NCBI GenBank assembly: GCA_028551475.1
Contig: CM052355.1
Coordinates: forward strand, 22,781,580 to 22,845,579
Length of the DNA: 64,000 bases
Direction: 5' to 3'
DNA from: Casuarina equisetifolia
Taxonomy: Eukaryota; Streptophyta; Magnoliopsida; Fagales; Casuarinaceae
Position 1 is the first letter of the stretch. Each line of letters begins with the position of its first letter. Made by a program: the position numbers and the translations under genes. Shown in pieces: positions 1 through 11,722 of the stretch. A model generated the notes under the pieces. It did no database searches, had not been told where the DNA came from, and worked only from the letters and a program-made list of their open reading frames with translations.

Positions 1-1200
1 TGTAAAGGGTACGGCCACTATCACAGCAACCTAACCAGCAACTGGTCAAAGTTCGTGGATCTTCAGTGTTCGTTGAGTTAGTGTCAAGTTGGAGAATTAA
101 AAATGAAATAATTGGTCAAGGGTGGTAATCAAAACCCCAAGCAACACCAGGAGAAGATATATACCCTTTACAATTTACCTCTTTGCTCTTCTTATTGAAA
201 ATGTACCACATGTCAGTTCATTTGCTACTCGAAGTCCTGCGTATGGGTTAGTGATTCTTTTTAACATCTTAAGAAGGGCTTTCTTTTCCTTAATCTAATC
301 TCAATCTCCATATCAGACCAATAGAATCCCTTCTTGGAGTTGTCATCATAGCTTGGCGGGACGTGTTAATCAACTAAACTAACATTTTCCACTTGTACAG
401 ATCCTCTACAGAACACGAATATCTAGGGACGGTTGTTGTTGCACGTGAATCTACCGTCGTAGTGAGTAGTTGAGTTGACCTCTGAACTTGTGATCACATT
501 CACAGTGCCACTGGCATTGCATTAACTCGCTAGAATAATCCCTTCACCTGTTACGACAATCTTACATATTTGAATATTAGGATCTTGAATTTGGAATAAT
601 GGCATTGTGATGATCCTATAGAAAAACAAACAATTGCAGTACACTTTAACATGTCATGACCTTTTGGCAAAGTGGTAACAGGACGGCAACAGGCGTCTAC
701 CGTTAAATCTCATCACTGTCTTGCAAAAATCATGGGCACTGTTACATATGCGCCATGCGCTACGATTCAGCAGCGAATCTAGGGCATTTGGAGGAGCGAC
801 CACTCGCCTAACGTGAACGGAGTTCACGTTCCAGCATATCGAGATCGATGTGCACCAACTCCCTGGTATCTTCTCTTCTCGTCTCATTCTTTAAAGTGAT
901 CGTAGCCCTTTTTGTTCCCCCTCGCTTTGCTTGCTCCCAGTTCCCTGATTGGGTGGGGATGAAGGAGGAACTTATTTAGCTCTTCCAACATCGAAATACT
1001 TTCGGACAGCTTGCTTCCAGTGACGAAACACTGAGAAAACAAAAAATTACTAGAAGATAGATGATTAAGTGCCAAGTTACAACCTAATGCAAACTAATGA
1101 GCGAGCAGAGTCTTGGGTTGTCAGAACGATGCTGAATCATGTATCTCAAATAGCACTGAGATGACTGTCAGGAGGGTAAAATGAAGTAGGTGGCATAGTT
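1..1200. other. Unassigned sequence, probably old repeat
   Basis: No gene is supported here. Two short minus-strand ORFs (654-887 and 884-1,075) show no family motif and no splice context. The stretch lies downstream of a minus-strand copia remnant and may hold part of its LTR or older repeat sequence. Confidence 0.3.
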
Positions 1201-1229
1201 ATTGAAGAAAAACAACTGTTCTTTAACTC

Positions 1230-1640
1230 GTGGTCCATAAAAATTGATGGCTCCAAGTTTGGAGAGAAGGTGATAATTGATAGCAGATTAACAAGTGAAG
1301 AGCAGTGAGAAAACAAGGTGGTTTGACAGAAACAGAGCAGAGCTTGGAAAGGAAAGTGATGGAATGCGGAAAGAAACAGTCTGAACATTAACAAGTGAAG
1401 AGCAGTCTGAACAGCACGTGGCTTTCATAAACCGTGAAACTCCCTTCTTATGGGATACAAGGTTCAAACGGTTCAAGCTATTACAAAGCAGCACATGCTG
1501 CTTAAATACAAAAGTGCTAGACCTTCTTACACAAATTACGAGTACAGATAACAAAAAAAGACAAGGGACACTGCTGCACGGAAAACCAAGTAGAAAGGAT
1601 AAGAACCATGCCTGTCTAGATCTTAGATAGTCTTCATGGC
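1230..1640 (-). repeat. Probable LTR-like region 3' of copia pol remnant
   Basis: Read on the minus strand, this follows directly after the RNase H end of a copia remnant and has LTR-like content, with an AT-rich TATA-like stretch near 1,500-1,515 followed by CT-rich sequence. A direct repeat of about 20 bp (core AACAAGTGAAGAGCAGT) occurs near 1,289 and 1,390. No TG...CA ends or second LTR were found, so the limits are guesses. Confidence 0.35.
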
Positions 1641-2560
1641 ATTGCTTGAGTTGGTGAGGCCGTCTCTTTCAGATCTTGTCACAAACATAACTTAGGCATG
1701 TTGCCGGCAAAACCATCTAGCGTGTCCCTGTTACACAAAGTTCGGAACTTCCAACAATAACGCCATTTCATGCTCAAGCCTATACCCAACACATTCGCTT
1801 ACTGATCGAAGTTTCCAATGCACTTCGTCTCAATCAGCCCACTTGCGATCTGCTCTTGTATCAAGCGGCGATTAATCCCATTAAATTTTATGTACTCTTG
1901 GAACATTGGATTCATTGCAACCTGCATAGTTGCCTTGTTATCCTAATGTTGAACCACGGGCTGAGGCTTATCAATATGTAAGTCGCAGAGTTGTCCAACT
2001 AACCAGGTAATAATCTCACAGAGTGTCAGGACCATTGCCCAATATTCCACCTCTATAAGTGATCTGGGAACAATATTATGCTTCATCCACTACTATGAAA
2101 TCGATGAGCCTTCTAACATGACACAAATCCAACCAAAGACTTCCTAAACATGGGGTAGGAAGCCCAATCAAAGTTGCAGAAGGCTCCCATCTGAAACTTC
2201 CCCGAAATGCCTACTTAGTCTTTATGGTGACTAAATCTTACTTAGTCTTTAAGGTGCCGTAGTACCCTAAATGCTACTTCTTAACATGTATAAATTGACG
2301 AAAAATGTATATTAAATAAAAAATGTCGAGTCTTGACATCGTACAGAAGATCGGCTTGTCAATCAACTACTGATAAATAGAAAGATCCCCAAGTAATGGG
2401 TTTTCATATCGTGTCAGTGCTCACTTACCAAACTAAAAAGTCATCTTCATGTTGGATTTAATGGGACTCCTTACAGGCTTCAATCCTAATAGTCGAACCT
2501 TTGATACCAACACAGTATTTGTGCTGATTTAGGTGTACTCGATCATCATTTTGAAAGACG
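1640..2560 (-). mobile_element. Ty1/copia pol remnant (RT end and RNase H)
   Basis: Minus-strand translation in shifting frames gives the usual order of a copia pol 3' end. It shows the 'SRLDIFYLIYIFRQFMH'-like block that follows RT (near 2,300-2,350), a 'CNFDWA' block (near 2,170) like the CDxDWAG motif of RNase H, and the terminal region with QDNKAT-, IQEQI- and ANVLGI-like motifs (1,790-1,960). Several stops and frameshifts interrupt it, so it is a dead relic. Integrase and gag are not seen upstream. The family call is firm, the exact ends are not. Confidence 0.75.
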
Positions 2561-3250
2561 TCAATCCCGTCTAGAAAAATATATATTTATTATGTATCGT
2601 GTTCCTAGAATAGTAGTCCAAGGCCAGCAGTCTTAACGTGAGTTTGTTAAGTGATAGAGAGACATGACCTGAATCACAACATCCCGAATGACTAAAAGCT
2701 GACAATTTAAATAGAAACCAAGCCTAGGAAAGCCTCCACAGGGTTGAGCACATATGGGACCCAGTTATATCTGTAACTAGCTTTGTGGGTTCAAGCTATG
2801 CCAGATTTCACCCACTTTGTATGCCTTGATGCATAGAAATTGAAATTATGTGAGTATATACAAGTGCATTTTTGCTGCCCATGCCGAGTTCTTTATACTA
2901 TGCATATTCCTTGACATACCTAGCTTGCTCGAGGTATTAATACTATACAATGATTTGAAGAAAAGAAAAAACAGTTAGGATGTGAAGAACTATGTTTGAA
3001 AGGAAAATTTTTTATTAACATGTATTGAATATTTCTTTTATAATATTGCTCTTAAGCAAGACATTGATTTATAATTTTATTTTTTTTGATATTCATGTCG
3101 TTTGAAGCCATAAAGTTGGAGAAAATGGCATGGAAATCTACCATTTGTGACTCACTAATGACGTCGTTTCTATCTTATATGTGCAGAAGGAAAACCATTA
3201 TACGGTGTGCTTTTGTCCTTGAAAGTTATAAGCTATGCTCTACAATATGG
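2560..3250. other. Unassigned AT-rich sequence
   Basis: I see no gene or clear retroelement domain here. It could be further eroded upstream sequence of the adjacent minus-strand copia remnant. Confidence 0.3.
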
Positions 3251-3262
3251 CCCTTGGAACTC

Positions 3263-3384
3263 ATATCACCTATAATCCGAGCTTGCTCTAGCCCGCTATA
3301 GGATCCAAATTCAAGTGGTAATGAGAGCCACACTTGACACAGATCTTATGGTAGGCTAGAGCTAGCTCGGATTATAGGTGATAT
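3263..3384. repeat. Foldback: 31-bp inverted repeat around a 60-bp loop
   Basis: The arms 3,263-3,293 and 3,354-3,384 are reverse complements over 31 bp with one mismatch (arm core CACCTATAATCCGAGC). The arms contrast in quality with the eroded neighbourhood. It may be a small foldback or MITE-like element. No target duplication was established. Confidence 0.7.
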
Positions 3385-3689
3385 GTGAAAATCCTTTTTT
3401 TGGTATTTTGGGGTTTTTTGTAAGAAAAGTGAGTATTTAGGTAGAGAGAAAGGGATAAAAACAAAAATACAAAGAACAAAAATAAAAAATAGATGCTAAT
3501 AAGTTCCAAGACATAAAGGTAACGTCACCAGTCAAGGAGGTGCTCCACCACCAATCTCTAACAAGAATTGGATAAAGGATGCAAAACTTGATCATACAAC
3601 TTAGGGATTTCTATTATCTGGAAAACAAGCCTTCTCCTCTTACAATTGAAACAATGTTTCTTTTAAATAGACAGTTAAACCTAATCCTA

Positions 3690-3830
3690 AAAGGATCTTA
3701 GTAAATCAAGAATCCTTGAAACCTAATACTAGAAGGATCCTGATAAATTAAGAATCTTTAAAACTTTATCGTAAAAAGATCCTAGTAAATAAAAAATCCT
3801 TAAAATTAAGGAAGTCTTAACAAATATGGA
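3690..3830. repeat. Tandem repeat, about 44-bp unit
   Basis: About three imperfect copies of a unit containing AGGATC(C/T)...GTAAAT(C)AAGAATCCTT start near 3,690, 3,734 and 3,778. Weaker related words continue to about 3,950. The region may be part of an LTR, because it precedes the copia remnant, but no LTR ends were recognised. Confidence 0.55.
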
Positions 3831-4149
3831 TTCTAATAAATAAGAAAATCTTAGACTAATAAGAGATTTGACAAGTATAGAAACCCCAGATAAATCAAGA
3901 ACCCAGAAAATTAAAGAAAACCAAACAAAAGGAAAAAAAATATCACACAATAAAGAAAACCTAAGGAATTAAAGACTTAATAACTATTTAGAAAATTCCC
4001 TATATTAAAGATTGCAAAGATGCTATGGAATATTTTTAGGCTGCTCTTCAACATTGGCCTTCTTAGACCCACTAGGTTACGTTGTGAACTCTCAATTCTT
4101 TAATGTTGGAACCCGTAATATTGGGCCTTAAATGTATACAAATTAGAAG

Positions 4150-4680
4150 TTTAGGTACTAAAAAAAAAATAGATTTAGAGGAGGCTAGCAAGTTAACTTT
4201 GTTAAGACAGAGGAAAAATCCATAAAGGATACATTATTTTTTGCAAGTCTCTTAGCATCATGTGTAAATCCTACCTTGTGGTATATAGACAATGGGTGCA
4301 TGTATCATATGATGCCTCATGGTACTGTGTTTAGCAAGCTTGACAATAACTTTAGGTCTAGTGTAAGATGTCATTACTATAAAAAGTTTAGGCATTCAAA
4401 AAAAAATTGTAGATTTAAAAAAGGCTACCAAATTATCTTTGTTAAGATAGAGGAAAAATCCATAAAGGATGCATTATTTTTTGCGAGTCTCTTAACATCA
4501 TGTGCAAATCCTACCTTGTGGTATATAGACAATGGGTGCATGAATCATATGATGCCTCATGGTACTGTGTTTAGCTAGCTTGACAATAACTTTAGGTTTA
4601 GTGTAAGATGTAATTACTGCAAGAAGTTTGGGCATTAAAAGAAAACTGTAGATTTATAAGAGGCTAGCAAGTAAACTTTA
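4150..4680 (+). repeat. 240-bp (80-codon) tandem duplication inside copia remnant
   Basis: The same sequence recurs at an exact 240-bp offset. GAGGAAAAATCCATAAAGGA starts at 4,210 and 4,450, and the WYIDNGCM block starts at 4,279 and 4,519. A partial third copy of the zinc-knuckle half follows from about 4,610. The unit length is a multiple of three, so two protease blocks share one open frame (4,276-4,578). Confidence 0.85.
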
Positions 4681-5000
4681 TTGACAATAACTTTAGGTCT
4701 AACATTAGACTTGGTGATGATAGGTATGTTGAAATAGTTGGAAAAAGGGAAGTGCCAATGTGTACACCAAAAGAAGTAAGAGTTATACAAGACATTTTGT
4801 TGGTTCCTACACTTGGTTCAAATTTGCTGAGTGTGGGCCAAATGACAGAGAACAATTGTATAACTTTTCAAAGGAAAAATCTATCATATATTTGATAATA
4901 AGGCAATGGTTAGAAACAATTGTCATTGACATGAGGAATGCAAGAAACTTTCCTCTTAAGTTTGAGTATGCACCATACATGGCTATGAATGTATAGGAAG
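4150..5000 (+). mobile_element. Ty1/copia gag zinc knuckle and protease remnant
   Basis: Plus-strand translation shows a degenerate CCHC zinc knuckle (CHYYKKFRHSKKNC near 4,370-4,410) and a copia protease-type block (WYIDNGCMxHMM, near 4,279 and 4,519). Near 4,700-4,870 come blocks like the pre-integrase region: IRLGDD-, VPTLGSNLLSVGQ- and a YI(I)-D-NKA-like segment. The zinc knuckle and protease region is present in tandem (see the repeat entry). Stops separate the blocks, so no functional polyprotein remains. Confidence 0.75.
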
Positions 5001-5039
5001 ATATTGGCTAGCTCTAGCATAAAAGATTTGGGTACTTGA

Positions 5040-5260
5040 ACTTTGCCTTTTTTGAATCATTATACAATCATGAAATGGTGGAAAATTGCCACCAGAATCA
5101 CTGACACTAGAACCATAATCCATGCACTTAAGAAAATTGAACTTATAAAACATAAAGAGGTACCTCCAAAGCTTGCAATGGAAAGAAAAAGAGTAAGGGA
5201 AGAAGAGGTTGGTGGCTGTCTTGATGCCAATTTCCATGTGGTTGGAACGAATTAAAGATG
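5040..5260 (+). other. Unrecognised short ORF stretch
   Basis: A plus-strand ORF of 70 codons (5,043-5,255) is rich in Lys and Arg near its end. It follows the copia remnant, but I could not match it to a copia domain. It may be repeat-derived and nothing supports a gene. Confidence 0.2.
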
Positions 5261-5529
5261 AAGTCAAGACTATTCTTGAATTACGAGAGATTGTCTATGT
5301 TGCTGAACAAAGAACAAATTGAGGGTTAAGGATTTCAGGAAAGAGTGTTATTTTTCAAAAATAGGATTTGTATTGTAGCAAAATCAACCTTAATTCCCAC
5401 TTTATTGCAATAGAGTCATGGAGCTACACATAAAGCAGTGAAAATATAATGCATGTCAAAGAAACAAGTGGGAGTAGGTGTGCTAAGCTAAAAGGCCTTT
5501 ATATCCTTTACTAATACATATCATATTTT

Positions 5530-5815
5530 AGCAAACATTTTGATGGACTTAATCAAAGGGATGCCTCTTTCAAAAGGAAAGCAAGTAATCACGGTTGTTA
5601 TGAATAGGCTTTCTTACAACACTTTGTAGGTCAAGCTTGTTTAAATGATATTTTAAAGTTTTATGGGATGCCTTAAATTGTAGTTTGTGATAGGGATTAG
5701 GCTTTCAACAATGCCTTTTGAAAGTATATTTTTGAACTTTATGGTACCAAGTTCAATTTTTAAACAGTTTAACACCTATGGACTATCCAAGGTAGTTAAT
5801 CAAACCTTATAAATT
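5530..5815 (+). mobile_element. Ty3/gypsy integrase core remnant
   Basis: Plus-strand frames show the order of a gypsy integrase catalytic core. There is an 'ILMDLIKGMPLSKGKQ'-like block, then VVMNRLS (for the usual VVVDRLS), then a CDRD-like 'VIGIRLS/VCDRD' block, then a 'FELYGTKFNF'-like block. Stops and shifts are present and the flanking RT and chromodomain are absent. It is an isolated scrap. Confidence 0.65.
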
Positions 5816-5819
5816 TACC

Positions 5820-6589
5820 TTTAATGTTTCACATTTGATTAATTAAAGGAGTAGGTGTGCTAATTAGCTTAAGGGATAGTTTTGTTGTAATACAAGTGTA
5901 TGTGAGGCAATGGGAAAACCTTTTCACCCTTGTGTTGGCTTCACTCAAGCACTAGATAACCTTTTTTATAGGTTAAACCTTTCTTGATTTAAGCTTGGAA
6001 TGTGGAGTAGACTCAAGTTCCAAGGTTAGAAACTCAACCATTATGCTAGAAGCCTTAGAACTTAAAACTAACCAAGTCTCATTTTACTTAAACCAAAACC
6101 AATGTGTAAGCTCTCGTATGCTTGAACCTTCACCAGTCCTAGGTTATGACAATGACAGCTCTTGGAAAAGTTGTGAACCAATAAAGAAAGGCTAAAAGTT
6201 CTTTGTATTGTGATGTTGAATCTATGTAGTTAGAAGAGTTTATTACTTGATTTGTTTGAAGAAATTTATACCTACTCATATATGTATATTTGTGAATTAG
6301 GATTTGTAAAAGCAAAAACCTAATAGTGTTTGAATTTAAGGTATCCCATGATAGTACTTTGGAATCTAAAACTAGTTGTTCTCTAAATATATTTATGGTG
6401 GTAAACCCAATTCAAGCATAAGATTAAAGTTAAGGCTTTTGTACAAAAAAATCCAATTTTCAAATTAACTTTAGGGCTTTTTCTTATTGGTGCTTAGGAA
6501 AGAAAATTTTGGTATTTGTGTACTATATCAGGCATCATAAATTGTTGCTTCCACATAGTGATTCTGGTCAAAGTTAGAAGCTTAAGCAA
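5820..6589. other. No gene; repeat-derived spacer
   Basis: This AT-rich spacer between a gypsy integrase scrap and the 5' LTR of the next element contains one 66-codon plus ORF (5,995-6,195) without recognisable motifs. I see nothing else in it. Confidence 0.3.
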
Positions 6590-7034
6590 TGTCATGATTT
6601 GTAAAAAGATATGACTTTGTAGGGAGATATAATTAGGTTCTAAAAGGTGGAGGATATGATTTGGCTTCTTGAAGACCTAAGATAAGAGACAAGATAAGGT
6701 ATAATTTTTAGATGATTTAGTTTGGGTTAAAGTAGAAATTCCAATTAGATAAGGATTAGTATGGATGCTTTATATAAAGAGGCTTAGGGATAGAAAGAAG
6801 ACTCACCAAATATCCAATATTTAAAATCCTAGAGTTAGAAGAGAGAGCTTTAGTAATTAGTAATGAGTAAAAGCTATTCCCTTAAGGAAGCTTTGATAGT
6901 TTGAGTATTCAAGAAGTTGTTGTTTATGATTTTGGAATGGATTGTGGTATGTATTTTCTAATAAGAGCATTTATTTAATATAGTTCCTTTCTTCAATTTA
7001 TTGCTGCTTGTTGGAAATATCCAAAATCATTACA
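6590..7034 (+). repeat. 5' LTR of the gag-only element
   Basis: It begins TGTCATGATTTG and ends ATTACA. It contains a TATATAA(A) stretch near 6,773 and aligns along its whole length with 9,911-10,345. Confidence 0.75.
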
Positions 7035-7036
7035 AG

Positions 7037-7050
7037 TGGTATCAAAGAGC
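7037..7050 (+). promoter_or_regulatory. Primer-binding site of the gag-only element
   Basis: TGGTATCAAAGAGC lies two bases after the 5' LTR. It resembles the TGGTATCAGAGC complement of the initiator tRNA-Met 3' end used by many plant LTR elements. Confidence 0.65.
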
Positions 7051-7719
7051 TTTGACCTTGTGCCAAAAGGACAAGAACACCATAATGAAGACATGACAAC
7101 AATTTATGGTCAATATGGATGCCTACTTCCAAACTATGGTGGCTTAAACAACTAAAAAATTGGAGGCTTTAGAAAAAAAAAAAAAAAAGCTGATCGGTGG
7201 GGTGGGAACAAATGCCTTGTTGAAAGAAATTATAGTTGAGTATATGGCAGCAAACAAACGTAGTTAATGGGGCAAATGACTCTTCTACTTGCTAAACAAT
7301 TAAGTTTACTATAAGAAGGAGAAAAGGGAGAACCTTCTTTGCAACATCCTAATAGGGAAAATAGGTAGTGGAATTACCATCTATAGGGAAATCGCCAATT
7401 GTTGGACAACTAACTATGACAAATGGAGCTAAGGTGGTAGCTAATGGACCGCATGGCATTGTAACCATTAAAGATGAGCCCAACAACACAAATCCAAAAA
7501 ATGCCAACTAGAGCTAATTGGACTCACAAAACAAGACTTGGTGTGGACCTAACTGAAAGCCAAAAGAATAAAAAAGACCAACTAATGGTGGGTTAATGAT
7601 CAAGGGACTTGAACAAACCCATTCCAAGACAAGTAACACTAAAGCAACCTAGGAGAGTAGAAGCAATGGGGCCCCTCAATAGAAGCATACTAACCCTTGA
7701 GTCTTGGAATATGAGCATT

Positions 7720-9000
7720 AATATTTTTAATGATGATCTTGATTAAGGATAATATGAAATTTTAGCATGATAATTCATGAAATATTTTAGTATGATAATA
7801 TCATTTTCATGGTGATTGTTCATGAAAGAAAATATTCCTTGTGGCAATATTTGATGATATTTGGAGGAATATTATATTACATGGTCTCATGAAAGAAAAT
7901 GTGGGAGCATTTATTATATGGCCTTTATGCTTTATTTGTTAATGAACCAAATACTTCAAGAATATCATTTGTATTGGTTTAGAATTAACAAAGGCCAAGT
8001 CAATGGAGCTAGACTATACAACTTACTCATGTAATCCAACCCTTTAAAGAAAAAGAAGCCTAAGCCTATGTGAATAAAAAGCTGGCCCATAAATTGCACT
8101 AAAAAGATTGCTAGAAAAGGAACTCTTAAGGCAACTTGTCAAAATTTGAGGAGAAGAATGTGGACCTTGGTTGTCCAAGTAATTCAAATGACTTATTTCT
8201 TTAAAAGCCTCCACAGAACAACAATGAAGAAAGGACAGGGAATTTAATGTGAGAAAGAATATGATCTTTCATAGGCTGCATGAATCAAAATGTGATCTTT
8301 TGATCACTTAACCAAACAACACCGTTTGATGAAGCACCCTTGGAGACTTTGAAAAGATCTTTCATGCAATCTCTTTCTTTCTTTTAGAAACATGAAAACC
8401 CTCTTTTCCTCTTTGTGTAGATTGCTATCTAGTTGTAGAAGCTTGCAATGGCTAATAATAGTCCTTCAACACTCAATGATCTAAAGCTTCATGAGATGGA
8501 TTTTGTTAAATATAAAAGAAAAACACCATACAAGAGCTTGGTATCGATATTCTAAAATAAAAAACCCAACTTTACTATCTAATCTTGGTGAATGTGTGCC
8601 TTAATCTCTCATTGAATCTTCTTAATTGCATTCTTGAGTCATTAACTTTAGTTTAGTCTTGTTACAAATCATTATTATTCTTGTTTGTTGCTCTTACTTC
8701 CAAACCTTAGAACTACAATTTGCATATGATTTGGGGGTTTAACTTATAAGACTCTTCTACATGCTATATGCTCATTCTATTGTGAAAAGCTTACAAAAAA
8801 ACTATATAAGAACCTTGTATCATATGGAGATTATGTGCTATAATTTTTAGTTGAAAGTTAAGGAGACCTTTTGATGGTTTGTCAAAGGAGGTGGGTTGGA
8901 CCTTTGGTTTAATCACTTAAAGATTCAATGTGTGATTTAGTTGGTTAGTTACTATTTGACTTATTTGATTACCTTAGCTATCATACCTTAGGAAAGGAAG
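7720..9000. other. Unexplained 1.25-kb non-coding insert within gag
   Basis: Gag-like coding stops near 7,700 and resumes near 9,010, yet this stretch shows no gag or pol blocks and no long ORF. It is probably a later insertion or a non-coding internal region. I could not define termini or a target duplication. Confidence 0.4.
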
Positions 9001-9910
9001 AAACTAGAAACATGCACATATAGACCTTTATAAAGAAAAGACTAAATTCAGAATACCTTGCATGGATTTCCTTAAATCTACCAATGTAGACACTAGAGAG
9101 AGAGGGTGGATAAATGTGAAATATTTTTTGACTATGTCGACATAGAAGACAACCTTAAGGTTATGTGCCTTAGTCTACTTGGAGGGAGAGGTAGCATAAT
9201 GGTATAGGCATTATTGAAGGGAACAAGGTCTAATTAGTTGGAAACCAATTTCAAATATATATATGTTAACAATTTGCTATAAATGAATTCAACAATGTAG
9301 TCATTAAATTTATAAGCTTAGAAAAACCTCCACAACTTCTAAGTATATTGAGAAATTTGAGGAATTACAACCGTTGGTAAGTTTGTAAGACCCCAGCCTT
9401 ATGGAAAGTTTCTTTATAGAATGTTTTATGCAAGGCTTGAAGCAGAATCTACAAAACCCGTGCTTTTACTGCTACCCCTAACTTTGGATGAGGCATATAG
9501 GATGACATTTGGTGCAAGAAAGTCATTTGAATCATAAACATGGGAGGCTTGCAATACTTCTCTTGAATTAGGAGAAGAATCCCTAGACACACCAGCATGG
9601 ATGAGGTTGAACCTTTTGGCCCAACTAGTAATTGATAGGCCATTAGTCCCAAGCTTTAGGAGGATAACTTTAACCATAAACTCCAAATGGCTAGTGTAGC
9701 AAATTGGTAATGCCTAAATACAAGAAAGGGAGAATCAAGGACTATGTTATTATTATGATGAGAAGTGGTTCCAAAGGCATAAGTGCAAGTGCAAACAATT
9801 GTATTGGGTGCAAGATGAAAATAAGACAAGAGTTGGTAACCATGGAGTAAAAGAACAGTGGAGGATCCAACCACATTAGAATTACAAGAATTCTCTGTAA
9901 GGGTAAGGAT

Positions 9911-10345
9911 AGTCATGATTTGGATACGATATGACTTTTTCAGGAGATATGATTGGGTTCTAGAAGGTGAAGGATATGATTTGGCTTCTCAAAGACCTAA
10001 TATAAGATAAGATATAGTTTTAGATGATTTAGTTTAGGTTAAAGTAGGAATTCCAATTAAATAAAGATTAGTATTGAGACTTTATATAAGGAGGCTCAGG
10101 GATAGGAAGAAGACTCACAAGATATCCAATATTCAGAATCCTAGAGTCAAGAGACAGAGCTTTAGTAATTAGTAATGAGTAAGACCTATTCCTTTAAGGA
10201 AGCTTTGATAGTTTAAGTATTCAAGTAGTTGTTGTTAGTGAGTTTGGCACAAATTATGGTCCATATTTTCTAATAAAAGCATTTATTCAATTTAATTTCT
10301 TTCTAAGATTTAAAGCTTCTTGTTAGAAATATCCAAATCATTACA
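9911..10345 (+). repeat. 3' LTR of the gag-only element
   Basis: This is a direct copy of 6,590-7,034. It shares the opening GTCATGATTTG, the TTTATATAA motif, the CTTTAGTAATTAGTAATGAG stretch and the ATTACA end. The divergence is substantial, so the insertion is old. Confidence 0.75.
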
Positions 10346-10780
10346 AGCCTTAACAAGGGTAGCAATTTAAGACCTGGTAATCAGGCATTTGAGAATAAAA
10401 TCCTTAAAAGAATTCAAATAGAAATGTATCCATTTAAAGGAAAATGGATGAAAATGTCACGAAGTCTTGGACCAAGCTAATCAAAATTCTTGTATTGTAA
10501 ATAAATATCCTCTATCTTTTTACTTTACTGCTTGTGATTAATTTGAGCAGCATTAACAATTTTTGCCTAACTTGCGGATTGCATATGTTTATAATTTATA
10601 TAAGGTTACACACCACACATTAAAAGTTAACAAGGTAAGTGCTAGATTTAAAAAAGAATAAAAACATAATTCATGCCCACCTTTTCTTAAAAGTTGCCAA
10701 ATAGGTTAACATATACAGAATTATTCGCTATTTATCAAGGCCAACAATAGGAAGTTAGTTAGCGTTTTGATATGTATGGA
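10346..10780. other. AT-rich spacer, nothing recognised
   Basis: No gene, LTR end or retroelement domain is seen between the gag-only element and the next copia scrap. Confidence 0.3.
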
Positions 10781-10789
10781 TGCATTTTG

Positions 10790-11035
10790 ATCATAAGAAA
10801 TAATTAAGAATGCATCAACAAATCAAGAGAATTCAATTCCAAATTTTAAAATGAAGAATCTTGGGAGAAATAATGTATTTTCTTGGTATTCTAGTAATAA
10901 GATGTGATAAAAGGATGTAATTGAAGCAAACAAATATGCTCTACAGATGATATTGGACGCAAGTTTATCCAAACCCACTTTAACAACTCCCTTGGATCCA
11001 AATGTCAAACTAAAAATGGTGGAATATGATCAAAG
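10790..11035 (+). mobile_element. Ty1/copia RT remnant
   Basis: Plus-strand frames give a copia RT tail. A block matches the 'DLGE-(I/L)-YFLGI' motif (near 10,855-10,890), followed by a 'KYALQMILDASL' block and a 'TPLDPNVKL' block (near 10,985-11,015). Stops and one frameshift break it, and no other copia domain adjoins it. Confidence 0.7.
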
Positions 11036-11127
11036 GGGCCCAAAGGAAACAAAAGATGAGTTGGTGGAAAGATTCAATGAGTGGGAATCTAATCTCACCA
11101 ATGATCATGAGGCCGAATATTAACTTC

Positions 11128-11490
11128 TCAAGCATTTATTGAGTTGGCTATTAGATGCACTGAGCTGCCACATCTAAAAGTAGCATGGATAGCGTTGACA
11201 TACCTTAGGTGATTCATAGGACTAGGACTCTTAATGTCCCTAACCTGGGGACATATGCCAAAGAGCCTACCATCACTCAGATCGAGTATTATGTCCCATT
11301 CTAAGGTCTTTATTTGGACATTGTGTGTGTTGGAAAGCTCCTTGACCCCCCAAAAAGGTAAGAAACAAAATAGGACATCCAAATCATCAATATCCTTAAT
11401 AAACAAAGTTGAGCTATTGAGAGGAGTCTCGAAAGTTGGCGTATCTTTGTTGTTCACCTTTTGTGCGAATAACTGGGTCGACTTAACCAT
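11128..11490 (-). CDS. Unrecognised 120-codon ORF (doubtful)
   Basis: This minus-strand open frame of 120 codons lies between a copia scrap and the 3' end of the PPR gene. I recognise no domain, signal peptide or repeat. It has no visible introns or promoter. Neighbouring sequence is repeat-derived, so it may be a chance frame in an old transposon. An overlapping plus-strand ORF (11,234-11,557) is equally unsupported. Confidence 0.15.
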   Translation of the reverse strand: MVKSTQLFAQKVNNKDTPTFETPLNSSTLFIKDIDDLDVLFCFLPFWGVKELSNTHNVQIKTLEWDIILDLSDGRLFGICPQVRDIKSPSPMNHLRYVNAIHATFRCGSSVHLIANSINA

Positions 11491-11722
11491 TCTTCACAGG
11501 GGGGCCTCATCCTCCTACGTTCATCGTGGTTTATGGGTTATGAACGCCCGAAGATAATCGCAACGGAAGCTTTTGGAGATATCGCACACGCTTCTTTCTT
11601 TCTTTCTTACTTCTTCCTTTTTTCTTCATTAGGTGTTAAATGGACTCCTTAAAACGCCCTTACGATACTTCAGCTTTTCATGGTTTAGCACAACTATAAC
11701 ACAACGTACAAAAATCTCAAAT

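Larger units (their letters stand above)
6590..10345 (+). mobile_element. Gag-only LTR retroelement (gypsy-type gag, no pol seen)
   Basis: Two direct copies of about 440 bp (6,590-7,034 and 9,911-10,345) bound the element. Right after the left copy lies a primer-binding site TGGTATCAAAGAGC (7,037), close to the initiator-tRNA-Met type. The interior (about 2.9 kb) carries gag-like pieces: an N-terminal part near 7,086-7,690 and a capsid plus knuckle part near 9,010-9,850, with the end resembling LCYYYDEKW...HKCK. No protease, RT, RNase H or integrase blocks were found between the LTRs. Five-base flanks AGCAA and AGCCT match at only three positions, so the target duplication is eroded. This is either a non-autonomous element or an internal deletion derivative. 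Confidence 0.75.
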
